A DNA stretch of 64,000 bases, taken from Aradus depressus. Taxonomy: Eukaryota; Arthropoda; Insecta; Hemiptera; Aradidae. The stretch's first letter is position 1, and each line of letters begins with the position of its first letter. Made by a program: the position numbers and the translations under genes. Of the stretch, positions 47,901-55,225 are shown piece after piece. The DNA is taken from contig OY759216.1 of NCBI GenBank assembly GCA_963662175.1, positions 38,767,087 through 38,831,086 of the forward strand. The letters are read 5' to 3'. The notes beneath the pieces were generated by a model. That model saw only the letters and a program-made list of their open reading frames with translations, did no database searches and was not told where the DNA came from.

Positions 47901-49617
47901 AAAATATTAACATTTGGCCAACGTTCTCATACTAGAATTCTTCTTAGGTCTATATTTAAAAACCTTTTTACTCCTCTCCACAGCTGTGTAGCTGTTTGTA
48001 CATTTTATTTTATAAAAGCCTGAGGGCGCCGGTAGCTCAGTGGTATGCATGCTTGACTTCTGAGCACAAGGTCGTGGGTTCGTAACCCGACCGAGGCCCT
48101 TAGTTTATTTTATCTGGGAGGTAAAATAAACTTAAGCACGCCGTCCTTCGGATGGGACGTTAAGCGATGGTCCCGAGCCTGTACGATGTCAGGTACTCGT
48201 TAAAGACCCCTACCCTAGATGAATAAAAATTTAGGGTAGGCAAAATTTAGGACTCCCACAGTAGAGTCGGACTCATGTCCACCAGAGTGACGAAAGAGCG
48301 CTCTGGTAGTAGGCGATATGACCTCGTTGTTAAAGCCCGGGCATGAATCATAAAACCTAAACCTAACCCCTTTTATAAAAGCCTTAGTTTCAGAGAAAAC
48401 ATTTAAAACCTCTTATTACACCAAAAATAATGGAATTTTTCATTGAAACTCATTATTTTATTACAGACCATTTGACCAATAGTTTCATAAATAAATTCTA
48501 CTGTTTTTGATTAAATAAGAGGTAATATTTTCTCTTCAACTAAGGCTTTTATAAAACAAAATTAGAAATAGCTATGAAAAGAGAATACTAATATTTTTAG
48601 TATGAACGTAGAGAAAATTTTGATATAAAAAACGTTAGCCAAAAAGTTAATTTTAAATAAACAGTATCTGATTATGCTCGAACAGGCAAAATATAACAAT
48701 TTTTTTAAAACAATTTTACTGGAGACCAAAGGGGCTGGATGTATTCAATTAAAATTATATTCACTCACATTTTATTTGTGCAGTGCCGGTGTAGGAATGC
48801 ATGTTTGCAGGGTTTTTGTAATTTATTTATATTATATAATATATAATATTATTTGATGTATAGAGTTGAAATCAAATATATAATATGTAAATTTATTCAA
48901 CGGTTCATGTCAATTACGACAAATTTTCCAGTTTGTAGTTATTTCATGAAAGTTAAAATAGAATATTTTGGAATCACCAGCAAAGAGAAGACTATGTAAT
49001 AACTAATATTACTGTGCCTGATTCAGTCTGCGGTTTTAGCTGTCCCAGTGCACCTTTGTGAAAAACCACTATCAAATATAAAATGAAACTTTGTCATAAT
49101 TGAAATAACGAGGAATTTATCATTGCACATATTTAAATGTCATTATGTACATTTGTTGCACGATTAAAAAATATCTCTCAAATTGTCTATTAAAATTTTT
49201 AATATATATTTGTCTCTTGTTTTCAGAAACCAGAGTGCCAAACATTATCGACATCGTGGCTCTCCGGACAGTCACACGGTGGCCTCCTTTGACTCCTCAA
49301 GCTCAGAATCGCGCGGCGGTCTGAATCGCTACTATCGACAGGCCTGGGAGAACCTACATCAGGCGACGACGACGAAGCCACAACAGCACCACCACGCAGG
49401 ACGAAAGGAGAGTTCAGCGGAGAGGGACGGGAGTGAACTGGTGGTGAACGATGCTTTCAGAGCGGACAAGAAGCGACTCTCCTCACAGCACCAACACCAG
49501 CACCATGGTGGTGGTGGTGGGGGGCACCATGGTGGTCATCATCACCACGGAGGTAATCATCATCATCACCATCACCAAGGACAGGATTGGAAGAACAAGA
49601 ATAACGCAAGATACTGA
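20781..49617 (+). CDS. C-type lectin/sushi transmembrane receptor (furrowed/CG9095-like), 5' partial, two alternative 3' ends
   Basis: Single-pass cell-surface receptor expected to bind glycans or proteins outside the cell. Exons: 20781-20993, 32782-33005, 34826-35037, 36016-36224, 39323-39499, 40798-40977, 41509-41691, 42493-42777, 43447-43528, then either 45826-45976 or 49227-49617. Every junction is GT-AG and keeps phase, giving 637 or 717 residues for the visible part. Domain order is fucolectin-like domain, C-type lectin domain, three CCP domains, Pro/Thr-rich stalk, transmembrane helix, cytoplasmic tail. This order matches the Drosophila furrowed/CG9095 receptor class; which of the two it is, I cannot tell. 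The signal-peptide exon is missing: exon 20781 starts mid-codon, and nothing suitable was seen upstream, where transposons dominate. Intron 1 is 11.8 kb and full of repeats. Confidence 0.85.
20994..21630. other. Start of gene 1 intron 1, AT-rich, no feature
   Basis: No repeat family or frame recognised before the Helitron border at 21631. Confidence 0.5.
21643..21658 (-). terminator. Helitron 3' hairpin
   Basis: Perfect GC-rich inverted repeat CCCGG..CCGGG close to the CTAG end; in Helitrons this structure acts as the rolling-circle termination signal. Confidence 0.8.
21743..22474 (-). other. Open frame of 22-residue repeats inside the Helitron array (243 codons)
   Basis: Because the array unit is 66 bp, one - strand frame stays open over about ten units and would give repeats like VPNYVLAVGSAVARHLLAVM. 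It is hydrophobic with one Arg/His per unit. No homology is recognised. It is most simply a by-product of a unit length divisible by three, so it is not called as a gene. Confidence 0.4.
21772..23272 (-). repeat. 66-bp tandem array (two 33-bp half-units), about 22 copies
   Basis: Both half-units start with CACAGCTAGTA on the + strand; one continues 'cgtagttaggaacgctgggc' and the other 'agtgccttgcaacagcgg'. A higher-order block at 22440-22690 recurs at about 22765-23015. Confidence 0.9.
23069..23290 (-). other. Second short frame of the 66-bp array
   Basis: 73 codons of the same 22-residue repeat type as 21743-22474. Not called as a gene for the same reason. Confidence 0.3.
23275..24440 (-). 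repeat. About 145-bp tandem array with poly-C tracts, about 8 copies
   Basis: Each unit contains 'acatgtgaaatttcatgac', 'gttaatgagttagctctata', a C7-C12 run, and 'ttgggacgccacacacc'. Single diverged units occur in the short Helitron at 26922-27335 and near 52690. Confidence 0.88.
24686..26921. repeat. 441-bp satellite array, about 5 copies, SINE-derived
   Basis: Unit starts (cagttttaacaaatatta) lie at 24715, 25151, 25592, 26033, 26458 and a truncated 26899, so periods are 436, 441, 441, 425 and 441. The later units are nearly identical. Within each unit are 'gagctcaggatcgccactta', 'tgaggcacttaggtcag', 'cgtcgtccttcggatggg', 'ttaagcgatgatcc' and 'aggtactcgataatgagac', which line up in order with the tRNA-SINE of this genome. 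The 78- to 87-aa frames repeated on the - strand are by-products. Confidence 0.88.
26922..27335 (-). mobile_element. Short Helitron copy (414 bp)
   Basis: Same 5' end as the large copy (A|TCTATATTAATAAAGCTG at 27335) and the same hairpin near 26934-26949, but only about two units of the 145-bp array and none of the 66-bp array. The 3' end reads CTAT rather than CTAG and abuts the satellite directly. Confidence 0.78.
27336..27844. other. Intron 1, AT-rich, nothing recognised
   Basis: No frame or repeat family seen. Confidence 0.5.
27845..29370. mobile_element. Foldback/MITE family copy 2, with both arms
   Basis: Left arm 27845-28020; core with inverted ends at 28533-28800 ('ataacaggactttct' ... 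'ttggccacattacat'); right arm 28840-29370 as the inverse of the arm seen at 15980-16240 and 39800-40450. About 500 bp at 28025-28530 does not belong to the other copies and may be an insertion. It holds a 60-codon frame with no recognised domain. Confidence 0.6.
29371..30055. other. Unassigned intron sequence
   Basis: A 95-codon frame (29694-29981) is present but has no recognisable domain and no splice context supporting it. Confidence 0.35.
30056..30815 (-). mobile_element. Older interspersed repeat, diverged copy
   Basis: Contains 'attcggtcaaaaattcgatg' at the left, the 'atgaatgtatcgacacgaaatt' module near 30640-30665, and the 'ctggggaagtacattgccgg' border at 30769-30788. Confidence 0.55.
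30886..31230 (-). repeat. tRNA-derived SINE, full-length reverse copy
   Basis: From 'ttaggttttatgactcatgc' to the head '..ggcgccctc', including A and B boxes in reverse. Confidence 0.9.
31231..32194. other. Intron 1, nothing recognised
   Basis: No supportable frame or repeat; one short GGTTA run near 32048. Confidence 0.45.
32195..32440 (-). mobile_element. Older interspersed repeat fragment
   Basis: 'aggggatgttatgtgatcgg', then 'cacgataactcccaatagga' and the 'gacacctattggttttcaac' module. Confidence 0.55.
32782..33005 (+). CDS. Gene 1 exon: fucolectin-like domain, second half
   Basis: Completes the split Gly and encodes IVVRVGNNRPDLATNPVCN, LFLPCNPPMPGAFVSVHL and a final LSICEAFVYTDQ. VRVG-N at the start and L-x-hydrophobic-C-E near the end are typical of the second half of FTP domains. 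Acceptor ttgtag at 32776-32781; donor gtaagc at 33006; phase 0 at the 3' border. Confidence 0.9.
33006..33644. other. Intron 2 start, AT-rich
   Basis: No gene. 33400-33640 probably includes the 3' untranslated part of the LINE remnant that follows. Confidence 0.4.
33645..33865 (-). pseudogene. LINE C-terminal fragment (CPIC..H..C knuckle region)
   Basis: The - strand reads CPICYQG, then after a frameshift KEDLYHFLI, PKYDDLKNKIFKNN and LLNGKEWQLLVNY, ending in a stop. This is the usual C-terminal zinc-binding tail of several LINE reverse transcriptases. It has one frameshift and at least one in-frame stop. Confidence 0.55.
33995..34292 (+). repeat. tRNA-derived SINE, 5'-truncated and diverged
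   Basis: Starts at 'ctcaagatcgcgagtttg' (B-box region) and runs through the body to 'aagttaaaacccgaacatga'. Confidence 0.8.
34293..34825. other. Intron 2 remainder
   Basis: Nothing recognised; T-rich acceptor tract before 34826. Confidence 0.45.
34826..35037 (+). CDS. Gene 1 exon: C-type lectin domain, first half
   Basis: Encodes IERCPQFRDQPP, GKCYIFYNRQ, LRESLTFCRSRGGTLVD and FISWELWRR, matching the C-Y-x-F start and the A/S-x-x-x-C-x-x-x-G-G-x-L segment of C-type lectins. Acceptor cgcag at 34821-34825; donor gttggt at 35038 is weaker than the others; phase 2. Confidence 0.9.
35038..36015. other. Intron 3, no feature recognised
   Basis: AT-rich; short frames only. Confidence 0.5.
36016..36224 (+). 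CDS. Gene 1 exon: C-type lectin domain, second half
   Basis: Encodes SQYWMGAVRDHKDRNNWKW, FWNLPGGDEDCARYDG and WLWSDTNCNAKINYICQ, the W-x-G, D-C and W-x-D-x-x-C...Y-I-C pattern of the family. The EPN/QPD calcium motif is replaced by NLPGG, so sugar binding may be altered or lost. Acceptor tttag; donor gtaagt at 36225; phase 1. Confidence 0.92.
36225..36692. other. Intron 4 start
   Basis: No feature recognised. Confidence 0.45.
36693..37060 (-). pseudogene. RTE-type LINE C-terminal fragment
   Basis: The - strand frame (123 codons) contains RRQKRGRVSLRWLEDDLTKM and RRWRRQGEDREEWW, the characteristic end of RTE-class reverse transcriptases (R-x-G-R-P-x-x-R-W-x-D...W...A-x-D-R-x-x-W). Upstream enzyme domains are absent. 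A second diverged copy is at 59055-59480. Confidence 0.7.
37061..38420. other. Intron 4, nothing recognised
   Basis: AT-rich sequence with no supportable frame. Confidence 0.45.
38421..39046. mobile_element. 626-bp palindromic foldback element
   Basis: Two arms of about 310 bp (38421-38729 and 38735-39046) are inverted copies of each other at high identity, joined by a few bases. The outer ends read GGGTGGTCCAGAT inward on the left and GGATGGCCCAGAT inward on the right. There is no transposase. The 74-codon frame inside is a by-product. Confidence 0.88.
39323..39499 (+). CDS. Gene 1 exon: sushi/CCP domain 1
   Basis: Encodes ACGKPEQPPNSTM, YSCDEGHLMVG, NRVCLPTG and FPPVCK, giving the four cysteines of a CCP module. 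The usual Trp before the last Cys is replaced by Phe/Tyr. Acceptor gacag; donor gtaagt at 39500; phase 1 at both borders, as is normal for CCP exons. Confidence 0.9.
39790..40690. mobile_element. Foldback/MITE family copy 3
   Basis: Long arm 39800-40450 ('aggtcccctgaatagg', 'aacgattagtcctatc', 'gtagcgccccgaag') followed by the core 40463-40690 with inverted ends 'cagatcactctct' and 'gagtgatctgtgat'. The right arm is missing. Confidence 0.6.
40798..40977 (+). CDS. Gene 1 exon: sushi/CCP domain 2
   Basis: Encodes IECGFPADIPNGGY, YSCEEGYKMSG, LMCDLDERWDGPPPRC; all four Cys and the conserved Trp are present. Phase 1 at both borders. Confidence 0.93.
41114..41197 (+). other. Possible short alternative (poison) exon in intron 6
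   Basis: Acceptor-like ttagcag at 41110-41116, then in the expected phase a frame reading DREPPSCKIQSSPGAFKTL, ending in an in-frame TAG just before a gtaagg donor. The EPPSCK piece is CCP-like. It may be a relic of a further domain or an exon that truncates the protein; evidence is weak. Confidence 0.3.
41509..41691 (+). CDS. Gene 1 exon: sushi/CCP domain 3
   Basis: Encodes ILCGEPPVVENGDM, EYSCVSRKYKLVG, LTCLVDGKYDNPPPLCK; four Cys, with Tyr in place of the conserved Trp. Phase 1 at both borders. Confidence 0.92.
41692..42492. other. Intron 7
   Basis: A GC-richer block at 42195-42400 carries inverted 'ttcccacac'/'gtgtgggaa' near its ends and may be a small DNA element. No gene. Confidence 0.35.
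42493..42777 (+). CDS. Gene 1 exon: extracellular Pro/Thr-rich stalk
   Basis: Encodes TLVTSTRAPTVRPVTRERPR, PKPISPDPDLDNK and HIVLPDHRANVRND, a low-complexity spacer rich in Pro, Thr and Arg that would hold the lectin head off the membrane and could be O-glycosylated. Phase 1 at both borders. Confidence 0.85.
43447..43528 (+). CDS. Gene 1 exon: transmembrane helix
   Basis: Encodes GVIIALGIFGGFVFLAAVV, then TTIVILIKR: about 25 hydrophobic residues ended by Lys-Arg, a typical type I stop-transfer segment. Donor gtatgt at 43529 in phase 2. Confidence 0.93.
43529..44499. other. Intron 9 start
   Basis: AT-rich; nothing recognised. Confidence 0.45.
44500..45130 (-). pseudogene. LINE reverse-transcriptase C-terminal remnant (R1/LOA-like)
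   Basis: The - strand in broken frames reads EDLATAEWHENKGLTVSS, NEMKYLGVHSDA, then W.R...GS.K pieces and RAAEHKQLQQTVGLV and TSAMNT. This is the post-YADD 'thumb/connection' part of R1/LOA/Kiri-type LINEs (G-L-x-V...K-T, V-K-Y-L-G-V, L-Q-R). Several stops and frameshifts are present, so it is dead. Exact clade uncertain. Confidence 0.6.
45131..45825. other. Intron 9, nothing recognised
   Basis: No supportable frame until the polypyrimidine tract and acceptor at 45821-45825. Confidence 0.4.
45826..45976 (+). CDS. Gene 1 alternative last exon A: short cytoplasmic tail
   Basis: Acceptor gttcacag ends at 45825. Spliced to the transmembrane exon (phase 2, AG|C) it gives a 49-residue tail after the split Ser: GRRSKLPPSRSMPSRWY, then FPDQQVGRRQFARAYHSRAG and a TGA at 45974-45976. 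It is GC-rich relative to its surroundings and begins strongly basic, as juxtamembrane tails do. No internal donor keeps phase with the exon at 49227, so it is best read as an alternative 3' terminal exon. Confidence 0.65.
45977..48007. other. Between the two alternative last exons
   Basis: Could hold the 3' UTR of tail A directly after 45976. 46700-47060 is somewhat GC-richer and may be retroelement debris on the - strand. No gene called. Confidence 0.35.
48008..48384 (+). repeat. Full-length tRNA-derived SINE with 14-bp TSD
   Basis: SINE 48022-48370 (349 bp): head with A box TAGCTCAGTGG, B box GGTTCGTAACCC, body, and CCTAA-type tail. It is flanked by the exact target duplication TTTTATAAAAGCCT (48008-48021 and 48371-48384). 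This is the best reference copy in the window. Confidence 0.95.
48385..49226. other. Intron sequence before last exon B
   Basis: AT-rich; nothing recognised. Confidence 0.45.
49227..49617 (+). CDS. Gene 1 alternative last exon B: long His/Gly-rich cytoplasmic tail
   Basis: Acceptor tttcag ends at 49226 and joins the transmembrane exon in phase 2 (AG|A). It encodes 129 residues after the split Arg: NQSAKHYRHRGSP, SFDSSSSESRGG, LNRYYRQAWENL, then a low-complexity end with clusters of His and Gly and a final KNKNNARY before TGA at 49615. The RYYRQAWENL block looks like a conserved motif; the His/Gly part probably varies freely. Confidence 0.85.
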
Positions 49618-52202
49618 ACATTCTCCAGTGATGGTCAATAAGTTGTTGATAAATAATGTTTTCTGTTTCTTTTTTTAAACGTATTTATTTTTTTTATCTC
49701 ATTATTTTGGCACCTACGACTTTTATTAGTTGTACAGAGTCAGAGAGAGGCCATCCTGCTGTTTAGTGGTTATATAAATTAATTAAGAAAAGGAAAAATT
49801 AATAAATTACATTTTCTTTACTTTTCCTTTGAACTTCTTCATTAAAGTACTCAACATCAAGATTATTTCTTTTCGATCCTATACAATTAACGCTCGTCAT
49901 TGGTGCAAAAAATATATGATTTAAAATATAAATAAATGTTTAATACAAGAAAAAAATACATTATTTCGTTCCCATCACTGGATCCATTCTGTCAGCTGCT
50001 CACTCTATCATAGTCCTCTTGTCTGACTTTAGTTGATATGTTCTGGTGACGGACTGAGAGAACGGCCTATAACGCTCGCCATGATGGATCACTTTATTTG
50101 AACCCCTCTCAGTTTATGAAAAGATCCATTGTTTTTATATTATTGGCTGACGTTGGTCTTCTCTCAGCAACTCAATATACACAATATTCCGCCATTCTGT
50201 ATATCTATGATGGTAAAGGAAATGAGGAATTCTAGAACTGTGATTTTCTACCAAGGCTCCATAACCATTCTTCTAGGCAGATATAATACTGTTTGAATTG
50301 GCAGTATGCTGTTTCAATTTAAATATCTTCTATTTCAGTAAACGATTTGAGCAAACTTATTTGGCGTAGTCGATTTTTATCAAAAGCTTTTATTTCAAAA
50401 TTTCGTTTTCTGAAAATAGAGTACTTGTTGAGCTATCGCTGCTATGAACATACTTCTATAGTCACGGAAACATGTATATTAAATAAAACACCGGATAAAT
50501 AACGATAAAATGTCCATTACCGTTCAGCGCGCTTTACGTAAGATGGATCCTTCCATTCTTGTCCTATGTAGGTACTCTTTGGGAACTGACATTCCCTCAG
50601 AACTTCCTAAACGAGTCCCTCGTTCGGAAAAAATTAACAATCGCTGGTTTTGAAGCCTTATTCGTACCTCTCTTTAAAAAAAGAACAATTGGATATTCGG
50701 ATTGAATAACCAACACTTTAAGTTCTACTTTTCTCTATTCAATTTTTTTTTTTTAATTAATTTTTACGAGGAAACTAAATTATTTGGCGATAATTTTCTT
50801 ACTTCTCTCTTGAAATCTAAAAATATTCCCACCTATATATATATTTTTTTTTTTATTAAAAAAAAGCTATGTTACCAAAATAATTGTGCACACTTTTTTT
50901 TTTTCTAATTTCAAATATTCGAAAAATATTTGTAAATAATTGCACAGTTTAATCATATATTAGGACAATGTGAGCAGCTAATTCAAAAATAATATTGGAA
51001 AATACATAAAATAGGTAAAAATACAAAAAATATTTATATGCTTTAAGTATACCAAATGACAGTTTGTGATATGTAATAATAGTACTGTATCTTTTATTTT
51101 ATTATTATTATTTTTTTTATTCTTTCAATTTATTTAGAAATGCCATTTTATAAAGAATAATTTATAATAAATATATTTTATTATTTTTTAAGGGATGCTC
51201 ACAACGCTGTTATTAATTTTCAAATATGAACTATTATTTTTTGTAAATATTTATGTATTTTGTTTTGTACTTTAGATTTTAAATGTGTCTTTATGTATTT
51301 ATTACTTACTACTTACTCACTTATTAAGAAGTTCTTAGCCAAACTTTAGATCAAAAAGTCAGGCTGATTTACTTCTTGGTAAATAATGTTTACAAATATT
51401 GAAAAAAATCACTAAATTATGTTAACGTAGGTATCATTTTGAAAATTCAGAATTATTTGAAATTTGTTAAAGCCTTCTTTAGAGTCATCAGTTTTTTTAA
51501 AATCCTCTGTAATATATGTAGTACCATCAACTGCCAAATTTATAAAAATACTTTATTATTCTTGTAAATATATTTTGTTACTGACTAAATTAATTATGTA
51601 TTATAGGTATGTATCTGTATAAAGATATAGAAATATATTTAATTTGTAAAAAGTTGTTTAATTTATTTTGTCGACGCCCTTCAATCTACAACGACTTCAT
51701 CATGATATATATTAATTATAAAAATAGCAACATTTGTTCAAATAAACTTCAAAATAACAAATAATCTTTTATTCAAATGTAAATCTATTTGTTTCAAATC
51801 TAACTCAGACTAGAAAAATCAGGTTTAAGGTAATCAAGTTAAGAAAATAGGTAATTTTGTTTTCTTTCTCCGTCTCCTTGTTCAACAACATTTGAGAGGC
51901 CGATTGCGTTATTATAGCTTCTTCGTTTTTATCTCAACAGGGAATGTCTTTTACCTATTACATCTTAAATATATGGATTTTTCCATTAATACAAGTTTTT
52001 CTATTTATTTTGTTTAATAACTAATAGGGTTACAAAATCCATCTAAGTGTAGTGTGATAATCAAGCATATTCAATTTTCTCCAAGAAAGTTTCATGAAAT
52101 AATTTCCAATATCTTTACCTGGGTTAATCTTAGTTGTTATTGCGTAAAAATCATGACATGATATAGCTGGATGAGGACCGCTGCCCAGCACTTACTAGTC
52201 GA
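49618..52202 (+). other. Probable 3' UTR and downstream flank of gene 1
   Basis: Very AT-rich with several AATAAA-like signals; the cleavage site cannot be chosen from sequence. No other gene recognised. Confidence 0.4.
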
Positions 52203-52436
52203 ATAAATAATCTATTCCCTCCAGAACAATAATCGGCTGGACAATTATTATAGGTGAAATAAAGTAATCTAGAGACTGAATGAATAATCCATATAATCGA
52301 GAACAATAATCAGCTGATTAATCATTATTATATAGGTGAGTGAAAATATAAAAAATAATCCAGAGACGGAATGAATAATCCATACCCTCCAGAACAATAA
52401 TCAGCTGAATAATCGTGATACTTTACAACGCTTTAT
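52203..52436. repeat. About 80- to 90-bp tandem repeat, 2.5 copies
   Basis: Three occurrences of 'aataatc(t/c)at...gaacaataatc(a/g)gctg' with 'ataggtga' and 'agagac(t/g)g' between them. Confidence 0.7.
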
Positions 52437-52689
52437 ATTAGATAATATGAAAGATGTCTCTAGATGACATAAAAATATGAAAATAATAATTATAATTTGT
52501 CTTTATTTTTTAAAACTCATGAAATGTATACTAAGCATTCAAGGATTAACACTTCCATATCCCTCTGTTTATCTTTTAAATAATTAATTGAAATACGAGA
52601 GAGCTATATGGTATTTATTTATTGTAATGAATGAGCTGGTGAAGCTTAAATGGATCGAAACTTCAGATGAGTGCTAGCTCATCATAGGT

Positions 52690-52800
52690 TGAGCGGATTT
52701 TAATGAAATTTCACATTTAGAATCCTTATATGCCCGGTTCAAAAACATGCTGTGTGACAGCTCAAAATTTCGAATGGGAGGTTGTGGGGGGAATCAAAAT
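52690..52800 (+). mobile_element. Diverged Helitron-type repeat unit
   Basis: 'gcggattttaatgaaatttc', 'tgtgacagctcaaaattt' and 'gaatgggaggttgtgggggg' match, in order, one 145-bp unit of the Helitron array read on the opposite strand. Confidence 0.5.
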
Positions 52801-53025
52801 CAATTTTCTTAAACGGTTGATTTATGTAGGTTACTGTGTAAGACCAAAACTGTAATAAATCTAATTTCCAAGCATACCTGGACAAAAAACAGTAGCTTTG
52901 AGTTCAGAAATTATTATTTTCAGAGTGGGACTTGATTTAGTTTAAATGGATAGATTATTAGCGTACTAACATTTTCTTATTGGAAGTAGGAGGATAGAAA
53001 AATCCCCAAAATGGCTCCCATCGCA

Positions 53026-53545
53026 GGTCCTTCGGATGGGACGTTAAGCGATGGTCCCAGGTCTATACAATGTCAGCTACTCGTTACCCTAGGCGAATAA
53101 AAATGTAGGGTAGGCAGAGGGTAGACTCCCATAGTAGTGTCGGACTCATGTCTTCCAGAGTGACGAAAGAGCGCTTTAGTAGTAGCCGATATGACCTCGT
53201 AGTTAAGCCCGGGCATGAGTCATAATAACTAATTAATAGTAACTAACTTCTTGGCTTATCATAATCTGGATATTTTCTTTCTGATGGCATAGCAAGTCTT
53301 GGAGGAAGCTCTAAGGCCACATTTCCCTTTCGATTTAAAAATTTTCCTCATCCAATTTTCTAGCAATGTCGTCTGCTCATTTCCGAATTCTGAAATAAAA
53401 TTGGTCGGGTACCAAAGCCAAATAATAACTACAGATTCTGGTTTAGAGTTTGCGAAGATTGATTTTATCACTTACTTTCCATTCTTTCTATTTTAGCAGA
53501 TTTTTGTATGTAAAGTCAGACCATCGAGAAGAGGATATAACATAG
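53026..53545 (+). repeat. 5'-truncated SINE plus flank, duplicated at 63418-63975
   Basis: SINE part 53028-53224 starts at 'ccttcggatggg'. The following 320 bp ('taactaattaatagtaac' to 'ccatcgagaagaggatat') recurs after the SINE at 63418. The copy here has about 65 bp (53275-53340) not present in the other. Confidence 0.8.
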
Positions 53546-53999
53546 TTGAAGCTTGTGAACTTTAATTCTGTGTCTTTCTTCAGATTGCAACAATTCCCGC
53601 GAAATTTTGGAAAAAACCGACTCGCAGCAGTTTTTCCAAACATTTTACACCACTCACATCCTGTTACTCAAAATATGACAAAATGTACTTTGGGATTAAG
53701 CCATGAAATAAATGTTTTCCTAAGAGTGGCCTATAATATTAGAGGTTCTAAGTTGAGACACGCGGACATATTGTAGAAAAAAAAAAACTATTCTTGAAAT
53801 ATTGTCTATTTGACAGAAAAATGTTATACATACTACCGGAAAAAATATATTATCGGCAAGGACTTTGATAGCAAGATCCATAGGTTTCACTTTTACTGCT
53901 CATGTTTAATAATTAAAATAAAAAACCTTACCACTAGTTGGTTATTATTGTGATTTACGTCCGGGCTTATATTCAACAGTTGACTTACATTACCTCTAA
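53546..53999. other. Intergenic, nothing recognised
   Basis: Small ORFs only. Confidence 0.4.
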
Positions 54000-54490
54000 A
54001 TCCTCAAACTAAATTTCGGGTCGATTAGTTAACTACATCGGCAGTTATTAGGGTTTTTGAAGTGAGCTCCCTCCCCTGTACCCCCTTCCCTTCATCCGAT
54101 ATCGATGAAATTTGGCAGGTTATGTCCTCATAAGGTTTTGAATTTAAATATAAAATTTCATGTCGATACATTCATTACATCTGCAGTTATTGCTGTATCG
54201 AGTTGAGACCCCCTCTGATTACCCCTTTCCTACTGCTGATTCCGCTGAAAATTAATAATACTCGTCCTTATGGGCTTTTGAATATATGAAATTTTGTGTC
54301 GATACATTCATTCTATCGGGAGTTATCGTGTTCACAGACACTCACACACACACAGACATTTTCTTTTCTTATTTGTAGTCTAGAGGTCGGAAAACATGAA
54401 AATTCGTTGAAAACTCCTCATAGATTTTTTTACAGCATACATAACTTCCCCTGTACTTCGTATATGTGGAGAAGTAAAAAAAGTCTATTA
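54000..54490 (+). mobile_element. Older interspersed repeat, opposite orientation
   Basis: Carries the modules of 6738-7685/13138-13440 in reverse: 'tcggcagttattagggtttt', 'cattctatcgggagttatcg' and the end 'acttcgtatatgtggagaag'. Confidence 0.6.
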
Positions 54491-54744
54491 GTTCACCACA
54501 ATGCCACTAGGTAGTGCGGCTAAGGCCGTAGAAAGCTTATTGCGACATAGTACCTCTAAGCTTGAGACAAACCTATGCCCTCATTTATGTTAGGAAAAAC
54601 ATTGTTATGAATGTTAGGCTAGCGCATATTCAAAATAATTACTAAATGTAGTAATTTCCATTTCACAATACTGAAACCTTTTTTTAAATTAAAGAAACCT
54701 TAGAAACAATCTCCTCACAAAACGAAACGTTTCGATTTTATTCG

Positions 54745-55225
54745 AATGTTTCCCTCATGAGATACGTAATTCGGAGAGTGATTTTTATATATCCAGTAAT
54801 GCCAGTATGCAATGAATTTGAGAGGGGAGAGAGAGTGATCTGCATAAAGATTGAATGGTTGGGGGCCCCGGTAGCTCAGTGGTATGTGTGCTTGCTTACT
54901 GAGCTCAAAGTCACGAGTTCAAACCCGGCCGAGGCCCTTTGTTTATTTTAACTGATAAATAAAAGAAACTTAAGCACGCCGTCCTTCGGATGGAAGGTTC
55001 AGATAGTCCTGAGCCTGTACGATGTCAGGTACTCGTTAAAGACCCCTACCCTAGGTGAATTTACGGTAGGCAAAATTTAGGGTTCCCAAAGTAGTCGGAC
55101 TCATGTCAACCAGATAAAGAGGGCTCTGGTAGTAGACGACATGACCTTGTAGTTAAGACCCGGACATGAATCATATTAACTAAAGATATTATGAAAAAAG
55201 TCCTGTATTGGCCACATCATCTATA
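54745..55225. mobile_element. Foldback/MITE family copy 4, interrupted by a SINE
   Basis: Core half 54757-54850 ('ccagtaatgccagtatgcaa', 'gagagtgatctgcataaag') and the other half 55186-55222 ('aagtcctgtattggccacatc') are separated by the SINE at 54863-55184. Confidence 0.6.
54863..55184 (+). repeat. tRNA-derived SINE inserted in a MITE
   Basis: Complete head (CCGGTAGCTCAGTGG, B box GAGTTCAAACCCG) and body with small deletions. Confidence 0.88.

Noticed and set aside
48022..48100. tRNA gene (A and B boxes)
   Set aside because: It is the head of a SINE repeated many times in the window, with body, tail and TSD; it does not end as a mature tRNA would.
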